A DNA stretch of 40,079 nucleotides from a virus. Of this stretch, positions 29,575-36,019 are shown in pieces. The position numbers and the translations under genes are program-made. Each line of letters begins with the position of its first letter. The first letter of the stretch is position 1. The DNA lies in IMG/VR virus record IMGVR_UViG_3300032157_000029, positions 1-40,079 of that record. One strand, written 5' to 3'. The notes beneath the pieces were generated by a model that was not told where the DNA came from, made no database searches, and worked only from the letters and a program-made list of their open reading frames with translations.

Positions 29575-29603
29575 GATGTAACACCGGGCGTTACGGAGCG
29601 CAA
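29575..29603 (-). promoter_or_regulatory. Early-left promoter
   Basis: On the leftward strand TTGCGC (29598-29603), 17 bases and TACATC (29575-29580). The spacer and -10 box include the 17-bp operator. The block from CCCCCTTGC through the operator to ACAT is shared with the early-right promoter at 30129-30158, apart from five or six spacer bases. Confidence 0.6.
29578..29594. promoter_or_regulatory. Repressor operator O1
   Basis: GTAACACCGGGCGTTAC, an imperfect palindrome with arms GTAAC/GTTAC. It is the exact reverse complement of the copy at 30139-30155 and lies within the early-left promoter, so binding would block transcription of the Cro-like gene. Confidence 0.65.
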
Positions 29604-29623
29604 GGGGGTTGCATTTGTCGCCT

Positions 29624-29640
29624 GTCACGCCGGGCGTTCC
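29624..29640. promoter_or_regulatory. Repressor operator O2 (divergent copy)
   Basis: GTCACGCCGGGCGTTCC agrees with O1 at 14 of 17 positions. It lies between the Cro-like gene and the repressor start and may tune the repressor promoter. Its last five bases belong to the parS-like palindrome, so two proteins could compete here. Confidence 0.5.
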
Positions 29641-29649
29641 ACGTGGAAC
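29636..29649. promoter_or_regulatory. parS-like palindrome
   Basis: GTTCCACGTGGAAC is a perfect 14-bp palindrome and fits the core of the bacterial centromere consensus tGTTNCACGTGNAACa, with the last flanking A also matching. It stands 26 bases before the repressor start. No other copy exists in the window. It may be bound by host ParB, or, less likely, by the phage ParB-domain protein encoded 320 bp away. Confidence 0.55.
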
Positions 29650-29674
29650 ACCGGATGCCGCTAGACTTGTCCCT

Positions 29675-30028
29675 GTGGATAAACCCCTATTTAAGCGGAC
29701 CTACATCAAGGAATGGCGCGAAAAGCGCGGGCTGTCCCTTCGGCGGCTGGCAGAGCGCTTGGAAGAGACGCCCGGCGGCGATCTGCTGATCTCTCACGCC
29801 AGCATCGGACGGATTGAGAAGGGCAAGCAGCCCTACTCCCAGCCCGTCCTAGAGGCTATAGCTACGGCTCTTGGGGTTCCGGCGTACATGCTTCTTGAAG
29901 TGAACCCGGACAAGGATGGTGACGTGATCGACATCACTCTCCGCCTCAACAAGGCGCCGCCCGAGCTGCGTGACCAGGCGGTCAGCATAATCAACGCCCT
30001 TTTGCAGTCTGCCGGCCCCCGCCGGTAG
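29675..30028 (+). CDS. CI-like XRE repressor
   Basis: A 117-residue protein from GTG 29675. A TTG at 29609 would extend it through the operator region and is less likely. No ribosome site is visible before the GTG, which fits a leaderless repressor mRNA. Residues about 12-70 form an XRE helix-turn-helix (REKRGLSLRRLAERLEETPG and SHASIGRIEKGKQPYS, then a Leu-Gly-Val-Pro helix). The C-terminal 45 residues are short and lack the LexA-type self-cleaving domain, so induction would not be by RecA-stimulated autocleavage. It likely represses both early promoters through the shared operator. Confidence 0.75.
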   Translation: MDKPLFKRTYIKEWREKRGLSLRRLAERLEETPGGDLLISHASIGRIEKGKQPYSQPVLEAIATALGVPAYMLLEVNPDKDGDVIDITLRLNKAPPELRDQAVSIINALLQSAGPRR

Positions 30029-30062
30029 CTTAATCCTCACAAGCATTTAGCGCCCCTCCGCC

Positions 30063-30085
30063 CGTGCGGCGATTCTCACCGCACG
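30063..30085 (+). terminator. Hairpin after the repressor gene
   Basis: A 7-bp perfect stem CGTGCGG/CCGCACG with a 9-base loop, 35 bases after the repressor stop. No T run follows (CCACACTTG). It may be a weak terminator or an RNA end protector for the repressor transcript. Confidence 0.35.
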
Positions 30086-30128
30086 CCACACTTGTAACAT
30101 GGCATGCAACTATTTTCCAGCGACCCCC

Positions 30129-30158
30129 TTGCTATTCAGTAACGCCCGGTGTTACATA
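30129..30158 (+). promoter_or_regulatory. Early-right promoter
   Basis: TTGCTA (30129-30134), 18 bases and TACATA (30153-30158). The operator lies across the spacer and -10 box as in the early-left promoter. It precedes the 48-aa gene by about 40 bases of leader and would drive the whole rightward operon to the integrase. Confidence 0.6.
30139..30155. promoter_or_regulatory. Repressor operator O3
   Basis: GTAACGCCCGGTGTTAC, identical to O1 in the opposite orientation. Its orientation relative to the promoter is the same at both early promoters, so a single repressor can silence both operons. Confidence 0.65.
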
Positions 30159-30205
30159 CTGGGCATCACCAGCGCACATCGCGCCAATGGATGGGGAACG
30201 GGAAA

Positions 30206-30352
30206 ATGGGGAAGCAGCCGAACGAAACGCCGGACAGCGATGTAGCGCCGCAGGACTGGCGCGACCACCCGGAAGGGTTTGAGGACGGCGAGTTCGAGGA
30301 ATGGGAAAGCGAGCCCGACAACGGCGGCTATGCCGATGAGGAGGGCTGGTGA
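30206..30352 (+). CDS. Small acidic protein, first gene of the early-right operon
   Basis: A 48-residue protein from ATG 30206; ATG 30191 is in frame too, and an AACGGGAAA stretch precedes the chosen start. It is very acidic (EGFEDGEFEEWESEPDNGG) with several Trp. Small acidic early proteins of phages can mimic DNA or bind host enzymes, but no match is seen. Confidence 0.55.
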   Translation: MGKQPNETPDSDVAPQDWRDHPEGFEDGEFEEWESEPDNGGYADEEGW

Positions 30353-30636
30353 TGACCACCCTCGGCAACCGCCTCGACGCCATGCTCAACCGCCCCGCTG
30401 TGTTCGCGTGGCACATCACAGACCCGCTCATGGCAGCGCTCTACGCAAAGCGTCAGGTGTGGGCTGCTGACGCCATCCTCGCAGATGCGAACCCCGGCGA
30501 CTATTCCCCGGCTGAGCGTGACGCCGAAGAAACCCGCGACCTGTTCCGCGCTGAATGGGCACGTCGCATCCGTTCGCTGTGGGCATCGCGCAAGCTCGAA
30601 CGGCTGGCTGATAACCCGATGATGATGGGGGCGTGA
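30352..30636 (+). CDS. Early-right protein, unknown function
   Basis: A 94-residue, helical, Arg- and Ala-rich protein; ATG 30352 overlaps the previous stop (TGATG), and GTG 30349 is one codon further up. It has RRIRSLWASRKLERL near the C-terminus. No family recognised. Confidence 0.55.
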   Translation: MTTLGNRLDAMLNRPAVFAWHITDPLMAALYAKRQVWAADAILADANPGDYSPAERDAEETRDLFRAEWARRIRSLWASRKLERLADNPMMMGA

Positions 30637-30639
30637 GAG

Positions 30640-30951
30640 ATGCACGACATTGAGGAATTGAAGCGGCAGTTGAAGGCTGCGACGGACAGAAGCCGCCAAG
30701 CAGATGAGGCGATGCGTGACGCTCGCAAGCGCTTGGAGAGCGCGCAACTGGAGAACAGCGGTCTAGCTGGGCACCTTGTCGAAGGGCCGGAGTATAGTTT
30801 CTCGTCACGGCTCCACCGCATCATCGTGGATCAGGTGTCAGGGCCGTATCTGTTCGGGAAGGTCGTCAAGAAGGACGGGTCACCCGGACTCCGCACTGCC
30901 CGCGTGTTGCTCGACAACGCAACGGACCTTGGCCCAGCGGCTACGCCATGA
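30640..30951 (+). CDS. Early-right protein with N-terminal coiled coil
   Basis: A 103-residue protein. Residues about 1-38 form a charged helix (IEELKRQLKAATDRSRQADE) typical of a coiled coil. The rest is a short beta-rich part with GPYLFGKVVKKDGSPG. The function is unknown. Its stop overlaps the next small gene as ATGA. Confidence 0.55.
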   Translation: MHDIEELKRQLKAATDRSRQADEAMRDARKRLESAQLENSGLAGHLVEGPEYSFSSRLHRIIVDQVSGPYLFGKVVKKDGSPGLRTARVLLDNATDLGPAATP

Positions 30952-31049
30952 ACTACACCCTCACTCAAACGCTGTTCTACCTCATTGTAGGCATAGCCAT
31001 GATCGGCTTCATGCTTGCAGCTTATGGAGCGCAGTATGGAGCGTCCTGA
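30948..31049 (+). CDS. Tiny single-pass membrane protein
   Basis: A 33-residue protein with one membrane helix (about 9-26: LFYLIVGIAMIGFMLAAY). Its ATG overlaps the previous stop as ATGA and its end overlaps the next small frame by 14 bp. It is short but placed exactly in the coupled series. Confidence 0.5.
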   Translation: MNYTLTQTLFYLIVGIAMIGFMLAAYGAQYGAS

Positions 31050-31158
31050 CCCCGCCATTGTCGCTGCTGTCTGCGCACAGAACCGTCCCCGCTTGCTCGC
31101 AATGGTTGCTGCCATTCAGGCCGCTGTTGCTGCGACCAAAACAGCCGAAAGGAAATGA
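31036..31158 (+). CDS. Tiny Ala-rich protein, unknown function
   Basis: A 40-residue protein from ATG 31036. It is helical and Ala- and Val-rich (RLLAMVAAIQAAVAATKTAE). The stop overlaps the ERF gene start as ATGA, which supports translation. It might mainly serve coupling. Confidence 0.45.
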   Translation: MERPDPAIVAAVCAQNRPRLLAMVAAIQAAVAATKTAERK

Positions 31159-31826
31159 GCATGAATACCGAAAAGGCAACGCCGGACCTGTTTGCCGCAC
31201 TCGCCAAGGCGCAGGCCGAAGTCGAGAACGCAACCAAGGGCAGCGTCAACCCACATTTCAAAAGCAAGTACGCCGACCTGGCCGAAGTGCTGAACACCGT
31301 GCGCCCAACATTCGCCAAGCACGGCCTGTCGCTGTTGCAGTCAACGGCATTCGAGGGCTCGCTCGTTGAGGTCACCACTCTTGTCGCACATGCGAGCGGC
31401 GGCTTTGTGTCGTCCGTTGCGTCATGTGTGCCGGCCAAAACCGACGCGCAGGGCATCGGTGCCGCGACGACGTATCTGCGGCGCTACGGACTGGCCGCCA
31501 TGACTGGCGTGGCCCAGGAGGACGACGACGGCCAAGCCGCTTCGCACAACCGGGAGCCGAACCCCGTTGCCGTCAAGTCGTCGGCGCAGGCAAAGCGTGA
31601 CGGCGACTGGGAAGCGTTCAAGACTGAGATCGACGCCTGCCTGACGCTCGATGAATTGAACCGGCTCGTTGGCTCGCCAGCATTCGTCAGTTCGGCAAAG
31701 CAGTTGCCCAACCAGTGGAAGACGCAGCTCCGCGACTACATCGAGCAGGCCCGCGAGGAGTTCGCCAAGGCTCAGCCCCGGCCGCCCGTCGCGCCAGACT
31801 TCACCAAACTGGAGCAGGTTCAATGA
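31155..31826 (+). CDS. ERF-family single-strand annealing protein
   Basis: A 223-residue protein. Residues about 10-130 match the ERF superfamily of recombinases: LFAALAKAQAEVENATKGSV, NPHFKSKYADLAEVLNTVRP, GLSLLQS and the GIGAATTYLRRYGL element near 102. ERF proteins anneal complementary single strands, which may circularise incoming phage DNA and drive recombination. The C-terminal part is variable and Pro-rich with a helix, probably for protein contacts. A single-strand binding protein is not obvious nearby. Confidence 0.85.
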   Translation: MSMNTEKATPDLFAALAKAQAEVENATKGSVNPHFKSKYADLAEVLNTVRPTFAKHGLSLLQSTAFEGSLVEVTTLVAHASGGFVSSVASCVPAKTDAQGIGAATTYLRRYGLAAMTGVAQEDDDGQAASHNREPNPVAVKSSAQAKRDGDWEAFKTEIDACLTLDELNRLVGSPAFVSSAKQLPNQWKTQLRDYIEQAREEFAKAQPRPPVAPDFTKLEQVQ

Positions 31827-32032
31827 GCGCGGAACGCATGGACGCCCTGTCCCCCGTACCCGGCAAGGACGGCAAGACGTTCTTCCGGCGTGTGGGCACC
31901 GCATGGGCCAACAAGAACGGCTGGAGCGTCACGCTCGACGCTCTGCCCCTGCCCTACATCAACGACAAGGGTGTGCTTGAAACACGCATCCTGCTCATGC
32001 CGCCGAAGGAGTCGGGCAATGAGCCTTTCTGA
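31823..32032 (+). CDS. Small protein linked to recombination genes
   Basis: A 69-residue protein from ATG 31823, coupled to ERF (ATGA). It contains GKTFFRRVGTAWANKNGWSV and a Leu-Pro-Leu-Pro-Tyr-Ile-Asn-Asp-Lys-Gly segment, a small beta domain that resembles unnamed proteins often found next to recombination genes in proteobacterial phages. The function is unknown. Confidence 0.55.
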   Translation: MSAERMDALSPVPGKDGKTFFRRVGTAWANKNGWSVTLDALPLPYINDKGVLETRILLMPPKESGNEPF

Positions 32033-32219
32033 CACCGAAACGCGGCTGCGTGACTCCGTCGCACTCGAGGGCTGCAAGACGGAACGCGAGTTCGCTTACG
32101 TCACACGCAACATCGAAGCCCGCCACGCCGTCGAGGGTATCAGCGAGGGCGACCGCATTGCCTACGAGTTTGAAAAGGCGCGCGCCGCCGATCGCATTGC
32201 GAGGGTTCTAGCAGCATGA
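32019..32219 (+). CDS. Small protein, unknown function
   Basis: A 66-residue helical protein from ATG 32019, starting 14 bp inside the previous gene. Charged and Arg-rich (EGDRIAYEFEKARAADRIAR). Its stop overlaps the NinB gene start as ATGA. It may aid recombination, judged by position only. Confidence 0.5.
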   Translation: MSLSDTETRLRDSVALEGCKTEREFAYVTRNIEARHAVEGISEGDRIAYEFEKARAADRIARVLAA

Positions 32220-32656
32220 GCGACAAGTCCTCGTTTGTGCTGGTGAACGATCGGGTACGCGCCAACGCTATCGAAGCGCTGCGCACGGCCCCGGCTGACT
32301 ACATTGTCACGCTGGCACCGCGGACTCGCTCAAACGATCAGAACGCTATGTTCCATGCAATCTGCGGCGACATCGCAAAGTCGGGCCACAAGTTCGCTGG
32401 CAAGCCTCGTTCGGCCAAGGTTTGGAAGGTGTTGCTTATCAGCGCCCATGCCGCAGCGACGGGTGACGGCAACGAGGTAGTCCCCGGCATCGAAGGGGAG
32501 TTCGTGAATATCCGTGAAAGCAGCGCGCTCATGTCGGTGAAGCGCGCGGCGAGCCTCATCACTTATTGCCTTGCCTACTGCGACACGAACCAGATCCCGC
32601 TCACTGAGACGACAAAGGCAGGCCACTTCGACAGCTACGCACCGAGGGCGGCATGA
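32216..32656 (+). CDS. ninB: NinB-like recombination protein
   Basis: A 146-residue protein. It resembles lambda NinB (Orf), which binds single-stranded DNA and helps loading of recombination proteins: RTRSNDQNAMFHAICGDIAK, then a Trp-Lys segment and a C-terminal region with Thr-Tyr-Cys-Leu-Ala-Tyr-Cys and LTETTKAG. It is placed after ERF, as in many temperate phages. Confidence is high for family, lower for exact biochemical role. Confidence 0.8.
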   Translation: MSDKSSFVLVNDRVRANAIEALRTAPADYIVTLAPRTRSNDQNAMFHAICGDIAKSGHKFAGKPRSAKVWKVLLISAHAAATGDGNEVVPGIEGEFVNIRESSALMSVKRAASLITYCLAYCDTNQIPLTETTKAGHFDSYAPRAA

Positions 32657-32862
32657 GGAAGCTTGACCAAGGCGAAACCAACGCCCTTCGGTTTGTGGCG
32701 CGTGTTGGCGGCTCCTATTGCCCAAACCGGGACGCTTGCGCCGAACCTCTCATTATCGACACGCTCAACTCTCTTGTTCGCAAGAAGCGCCTGTCGGTAG
32801 AGGCCACCGACGACGGCCCGCGCTATTCCCTCACAGCATTGGGGGAAGCAGATGCCGCGTAG
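32653..32862 (+). CDS. Small winged-helix-like protein
   Basis: A 69-residue protein. The pattern of a helix (about 5-18), a short helix (about 30-40), and a basic turn followed by strands with GPRYSLTALGEADAA is like a small winged helix. It may be a regulator or a nuclease accessory. It overlaps the HNH gene by 11 bp. Confidence 0.5.
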   Translation: MRKLDQGETNALRFVARVGGSYCPNRDACAEPLIIDTLNSLVRKKRLSVEATDDGPRYSLTALGEADAA

Positions 32863-33235
32863 CAGGCGATACGAGTTTTCCAAGCCAGTGAAGCGCGAGG
32901 CGGACAAACGAGCCGCCGGCAGATGCGAAGCGACTGGCGAAGTGTACGGGCTTCCCTCTGGGCAGCGTTGCAACGCGCCATTCAAGGGCGGGCGCAAAGA
33001 GTTCGATCACTACCCGGTCCCAGCGACAGAAGAAGGCAGCGACACGGTTGAGAATTGCGTCGTCTGCTGCCCCGACTGTCACCGGTTCAAGACCCGCACG
33101 TTTGACGTTCCCGGCCAGGCCAAGAGGAAGCGCGTGAGCGACAAGCACCGCGGCATCACCCGGCCATCGGGCTTCGCCACCAACCGCAACGGGAAATACA
33201 AGAAGCGGATGAGCGGCGAGGTTGTCCTGCGATGA
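32852..33235 (+). CDS. HNH endonuclease
   Basis: A 127-residue protein. The core reads EFDHYPVPATEEG (Asp-His), NCVVCCPDCHRFKTRTFDVP (Cys pairs, final His) and a Lys-Arg segment Ala-Lys-x-Lys-Arg. This is the pattern of small HNH proteins common in early operons of alphaproteobacterial phages. It may take part in recombination or packaging. Confidence 0.75.
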   Translation: MPRSRRYEFSKPVKREADKRAAGRCEATGEVYGLPSGQRCNAPFKGGRKEFDHYPVPATEEGSDTVENCVVCCPDCHRFKTRTFDVPGQAKRKRVSDKHRGITRPSGFATNRNGKYKKRMSGEVVLR

Positions 33236-33534
33236 CCCTCACAGATGAAGTGATCGCGGCAACGTCTCGCGGGATGACACCGAAGCAGCGTGAGTTAGCG
33301 CGCCACACGTTGGGCCTCGACAACCCCGCCGCCAAGAGACGGAGCTACCGCAACCGCTTTTATGCCAGCCGAGGTCACCCTGCGTGGCACGACCTGCACG
33401 TCATGGTTGGAGCTGGCTGGATGAACCTCCAGGACGAGCCCACTGGAAAAGAGACGCGGTTCTGGCTCAACCGTTCCGGTGCCCTGCTGGCGCTCAATGC
33501 TGGCGAAACGCTAGACCCGGAGGACTTCCCATGA
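33232..33534 (+). CDS. Early-right protein, unknown function
   Basis: A 100-residue protein. The N-terminal segment MTPKQRELARHTLGL resembles the start of several unnamed phage proteins. The middle holds a Arg-Asn-Arg-Phe-Tyr-Ala segment and a Gly-Ala-Gly-Trp-Met element. No catalytic motif. Coupled to both neighbours. Confidence 0.6.
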   Translation: MTLTDEVIAATSRGMTPKQRELARHTLGLDNPAAKRRSYRNRFYASRGHPAWHDLHVMVGAGWMNLQDEPTGKETRFWLNRSGALLALNAGETLDPEDFP

Positions 33535-33950
33535 CCCTCACCGCTATCCTTGAGAGACTGAAAGAGGCAACGGGGCCGGACGCAACGCTCGATGCGGACA
33601 TCCATCTTGCCCTATTCCCTGACATGCTGGGGATCAATAGCGGGTTTGAGGGAGTACCCCTCCGTGAAGCCGCGCGCCGCTATCGTGAAGATGACCCGGA
33701 ATACTGGCCGGTCGTGACTCATACCTACGACATGACCGCGATCACCGCCTCCATAGACGCCGCTCTCGGCCTCGTGGAGCGCTTGGGCTTCACCATTCAC
33801 ACCGCTCACCACGGCAAGTCGTTCTGGTCTGTGGATGTGTGCGTCCCCGACAACGCAATGTTGGCAGAAGAAGGGGATGGCCCGACATTCCCCCTCGCAA
33901 TTCTCACCGCCCTCGTGACCGCCCTTATCGCCCGAAAGGAACAGCAATAG
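33531..33950 (+). CDS. Early-right protein of a common phage type, unknown function
   Basis: A 139-residue protein starting at ATG 33531 (ATGA). It begins LERLKEATGPDATLDADIHL, a signature I know from many small proteins of phages infecting alphaproteobacteria. It then has YDMTAITASIDAALGLVERL and a C-terminal helix TALVTALIARKEQQ. Such proteins have no established function. Confidence 0.65.
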   Translation: MTLTAILERLKEATGPDATLDADIHLALFPDMLGINSGFEGVPLREAARRYREDDPEYWPVVTHTYDMTAITASIDAALGLVERLGFTIHTAHHGKSFWSVDVCVPDNAMLAEEGDGPTFPLAILTALVTALIARKEQQ

Positions 33951-34205
33951 ATGGCCGCCATTTGGAAGTACCCGTTGCAAGTCACCGACTGGCAGGAAGT
34001 GAGGATGCCACCGGGGAAGCCGCTCTGCGTCCAAATGCAGGGCGACCAGCTTTGCATGTGGGCGGAGGTTGTCCCGCACGGCATGGAAAGCACTCGCCAG
34101 GTTCGCATCTACGGCACCGGCCACACGATGGACCCTGTCGGTTCCGGCTCCTATGTCGGCACCGTGCAGATCGGTGAACTCGTGTTCCATGTGTACGTCG
34201 ATTGA
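33951..34205 (+). CDS. DUF7352-like protein
   Basis: An 84-residue beta-rich protein: IWKYPL at 4-9, MPPGKPLCVQMQ, a Cys-Met-Trp-Ala strand, IYGTGHTM and a final YVGTVQIGELVFHVYVD. The spacing matches the small proteins grouped as DUF7352 in phages. Function unknown. It follows the previous gene directly (TAGATG). Confidence 0.7.
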   Translation: MAAIWKYPLQVTDWQEVRMPPGKPLCVQMQGDQLCMWAEVVPHGMESTRQVRIYGTGHTMDPVGSGSYVGTVQIGELVFHVYVD

Positions 34206-34237
34206 CCGTCCCCCACTCTCTCGAAAGCACCCCATCA

Positions 34238-34540
34238 ATGACAGACGCACTCGACGGCATCATCAATCTGCTTTGCTTCTGGCCTGCCATGTTGCCCCTC
34301 GTCTGGCGTCGGGTGTTTGTCATCGCGCTCCCAGTGACCGTGCTGGTTTACTTTCTCGGTTTGGCGATCGCCGGCGCCCTCCTAGCCGATCGTGTCTTGT
34401 ATCGTGAGCAGCTTGAGGCCGAAGGCTGGCGATTTGTCGAGCCGGGGTACATGGCGCTACCCCGCGACCGAAAGGAGGCTGAGATGATGTCGGTCATCGC
34501 CGACGCCTATCTCAACCAACCGGAGCCGCCCGATGCCTAG
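34238..34540 (+). CDS. Single-pass membrane protein
   Basis: A 100-residue protein from ATG 34238; a TTG at 34202, overlapping the previous stop as TTGA, would add 12 residues. One or two membrane segments: about 9-22 and 26-50 (VFVIALPVTVLVYFLGLAIA). The C-terminal half is soluble and acidic. Function unknown; perhaps envelope modification or exclusion. Confidence 0.55.
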   Translation: MTDALDGIINLLCFWPAMLPLVWRRVFVIALPVTVLVYFLGLAIAGALLADRVLYREQLEAEGWRFVEPGYMALPRDRKEAEMMSVIADAYLNQPEPPDA

Positions 34541-34646
34541 CCCCTACAGTCGTCTCCCCCCATTCGTCATAGGTCTAGCTGTGCTTATCCTGTTCGCTAT
34601 TGGGTATGCAGGGTGGAAGGCTGGGATTGCGTGGGGGTGGTGGTGA
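34533..34646 (+). CDS. Tiny membrane protein
   Basis: A 37-residue protein, starting 8 bp before the end of the previous gene. One membrane helix (PPFVIGLAVLILFAIGYAG) and a Trp-rich end. Its TGA overlaps the GTG of the excisionase-like gene (GTGA). Function unknown. Confidence 0.5.
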   Translation: MPSPYSRLPPFVIGLAVLILFAIGYAGWKAGIAWGWW

Positions 34647-34984
34647 GCTTGCTGCCGGAAACCGTTTCGCCACAAGACCTAGCCGAGCGCATGGGCTGGT
34701 CCGTCCGGCGTGTCAAGGCGCTTGCGAGGGGGCTTGGCGCGTGTCGCGTTTTAGGCAACCGTATGACCCTCACGAAAGCGGACGTTGAGATCATTTTGGA
34801 GGCGTCAAAGCCATGCCCCTCAAACTCAAAAAGCGCGGGGAAATCTGGCACTACACCGGCACCGTTGCCGGGCGGAGACTACGCGGCTCTACAAAAACTT
34901 CGCAGAAGGCCGAAGCCGAACGCATCGCCAACGAGGCGGAGTCACGAGAACTCCAAGGTCGTCGCGATCCGGGTTCCGTCCTGA
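34643..34984 (+). CDS. Excisionase-like HTH protein overlapping the integrase gene
   Basis: A 113-residue protein from GTG 34643. Residues about 7-57 form a MerR/excisionase-type helix-turn-helix (SPQDLAERMGWSVRRVKALA, then Leu-Gly-Asn-Arg-Met-Thr-Leu). The C-terminal tail (SKPCPSNSKSAGKSG, Pro-Leu-Pro-Gly-Gly-Asp-Tyr) is encoded out of frame with the first 172 bp of the integrase gene. The same type of tail is familiar from excisionase-like genes of alphaproteobacterial prophages, so the overlap is likely conserved and the tail real. It would direct the integrase toward excision. Confidence 0.7.
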   Translation: MSLLPETVSPQDLAERMGWSVRRVKALARGLGACRVLGNRMTLTKADVEIILEASKPCPSNSKSAGKSGTTPAPLPGGDYAALQKLRRRPKPNASPTRRSHENSKVVAIRVPS

Positions 34985-35817
34985 CTTTTGCACAGGCCGC
35001 TATCGAGTACCGCAAGGCGGGCAAGGAGCCGCGATACCTGGATTTGGTCGAGGACCATTGGAAGGATACGGCGGTCAAAGAGATCACGCGCGGGGCAATG
35101 AAACGGGCTGCGATGACCTTACTACCGAACGGCTCTGGAGCCTATCGAAATAGAGCTGTGATTGTCCCCACGCAGGCTGTTATCAACCACGCGGCTGAGC
35201 TAGAATTGTGTTCTCCTGTTCGGGCGAAACGGTTCCATGAACCGCAGCGCACCAAGGAACCGGCGACACTGGAATGGGTGCGGACCTTCATGGCGCATAG
35301 CTCACCACACCTCGGGGCTTTGGCTTGTTTCATGTTCGGAACTGGTGCGCGGATCAGCGAAGCCCTCAACGTCACGTGGGGCGACGTGGACCTGCAAGCT
35401 GGTCGGGTGCGGATCGTGATGGGGAAACTGGGGGGCGAAGAACGCTTCGCGCGTCTGCCGGCCGAACTGGTCGCGGCCCTCGCCAACATCGGCGGCAACC
35501 GTGAGCCAGAGGCGCGGGTGTTTCCCTATGCCCGATATGACTCAGTGCGGAAGCCTTGGGACGCCGTTATCGAGCGGGCGAAGATCAAGCGGGTGACGCC
35601 GCATGGATGCCGCCACGGCTTCGCCACGGGTCTGATGCATCAAGGCGTCGATCCGGTGACGGTGGCAAAGCGGGGCGGGTGGAAGTCACCGGCGCAGCTA
35701 TTCAAAACTTACGGCCACGCAATGGACGATGAGACGGTCGCGGATCGGCTTTTTGGCAAGCCAAAGGCACAAACGGAAAGTGCCCCGCGCAACGTGTTGA
35801 AGTATAAGGCGAATTAA
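34813..35817 (+). CDS. int: Tyrosine recombinase (phage integrase)
   Basis: A 334-residue protein. N-terminal arm-binding region (about 1-50), core-binding helices (about 55-155) and a C-terminal catalytic domain: Arg in GARISEALNVTW near 177, HGCRHGFATGLM near 263 (His-x-x-Arg), GGWKS near 285 and Tyr in FKTYGHAMDD near 293. All key residues are present. It catalyses site-specific integration and excision. The gene lies 510 bp before a complete tRNA-Arg gene, the likely attachment site. Confidence 0.9.
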   Translation: MPLKLKKRGEIWHYTGTVAGRRLRGSTKTSQKAEAERIANEAESRELQGRRDPGSVLTFAQAAIEYRKAGKEPRYLDLVEDHWKDTAVKEITRGAMKRAAMTLLPNGSGAYRNRAVIVPTQAVINHAAELELCSPVRAKRFHEPQRTKEPATLEWVRTFMAHSSPHLGALACFMFGTGARISEALNVTWGDVDLQAGRVRIVMGKLGGEERFARLPAELVAALANIGGNREPEARVFPYARYDSVRKPWDAVIERAKIKRVTPHGCRHGFATGLMHQGVDPVTVAKRGGWKSPAQLFKTYGHAMDDETVADRLFGKPKAQTESAPRNVLKYKAN

Positions 35818-35847
35818 CACACACCGCGCGCTGCGTTAGGGCAAGGT

Positions 35848-35859
35848 GTCCTGAGGCGG
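35848..35859 (+). repeat. 12-bp repeat of the tRNA 3' end, possible att core or arm site
   Basis: GTCCTGAGGCGG occurs here, 31 bp after the integrase stop, and again at 36387-36398 in the T arm and acceptor stem of the tRNA-Arg gene. The match ends sharply on both sides. The site may be a second or older attachment core or an integrase-binding element; a chance 12-base match in so short a span is unlikely. Confidence 0.4.
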
Positions 35860-36019
35860 GGAGTATCGGAATGACTGGAAAAGCGCAAGTGGCAACGGGT
35901 TTTGGCGGATCGGCACCGTGCAGCTTCTTGCAAGTTCATGCAGAACGGAGCCGGAACCGGCCATATCGTGTGGCAAGCCACGGGCACACGCCGTTCGCGG
36001 AAGGTTCACAAGGAGAACG

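Noticed and set aside
29310-29603. Longer Cro-like start at 29603
   Set aside because: It would translate through the -35 box and operator; ATG 29567 lies at the expected transcript start.
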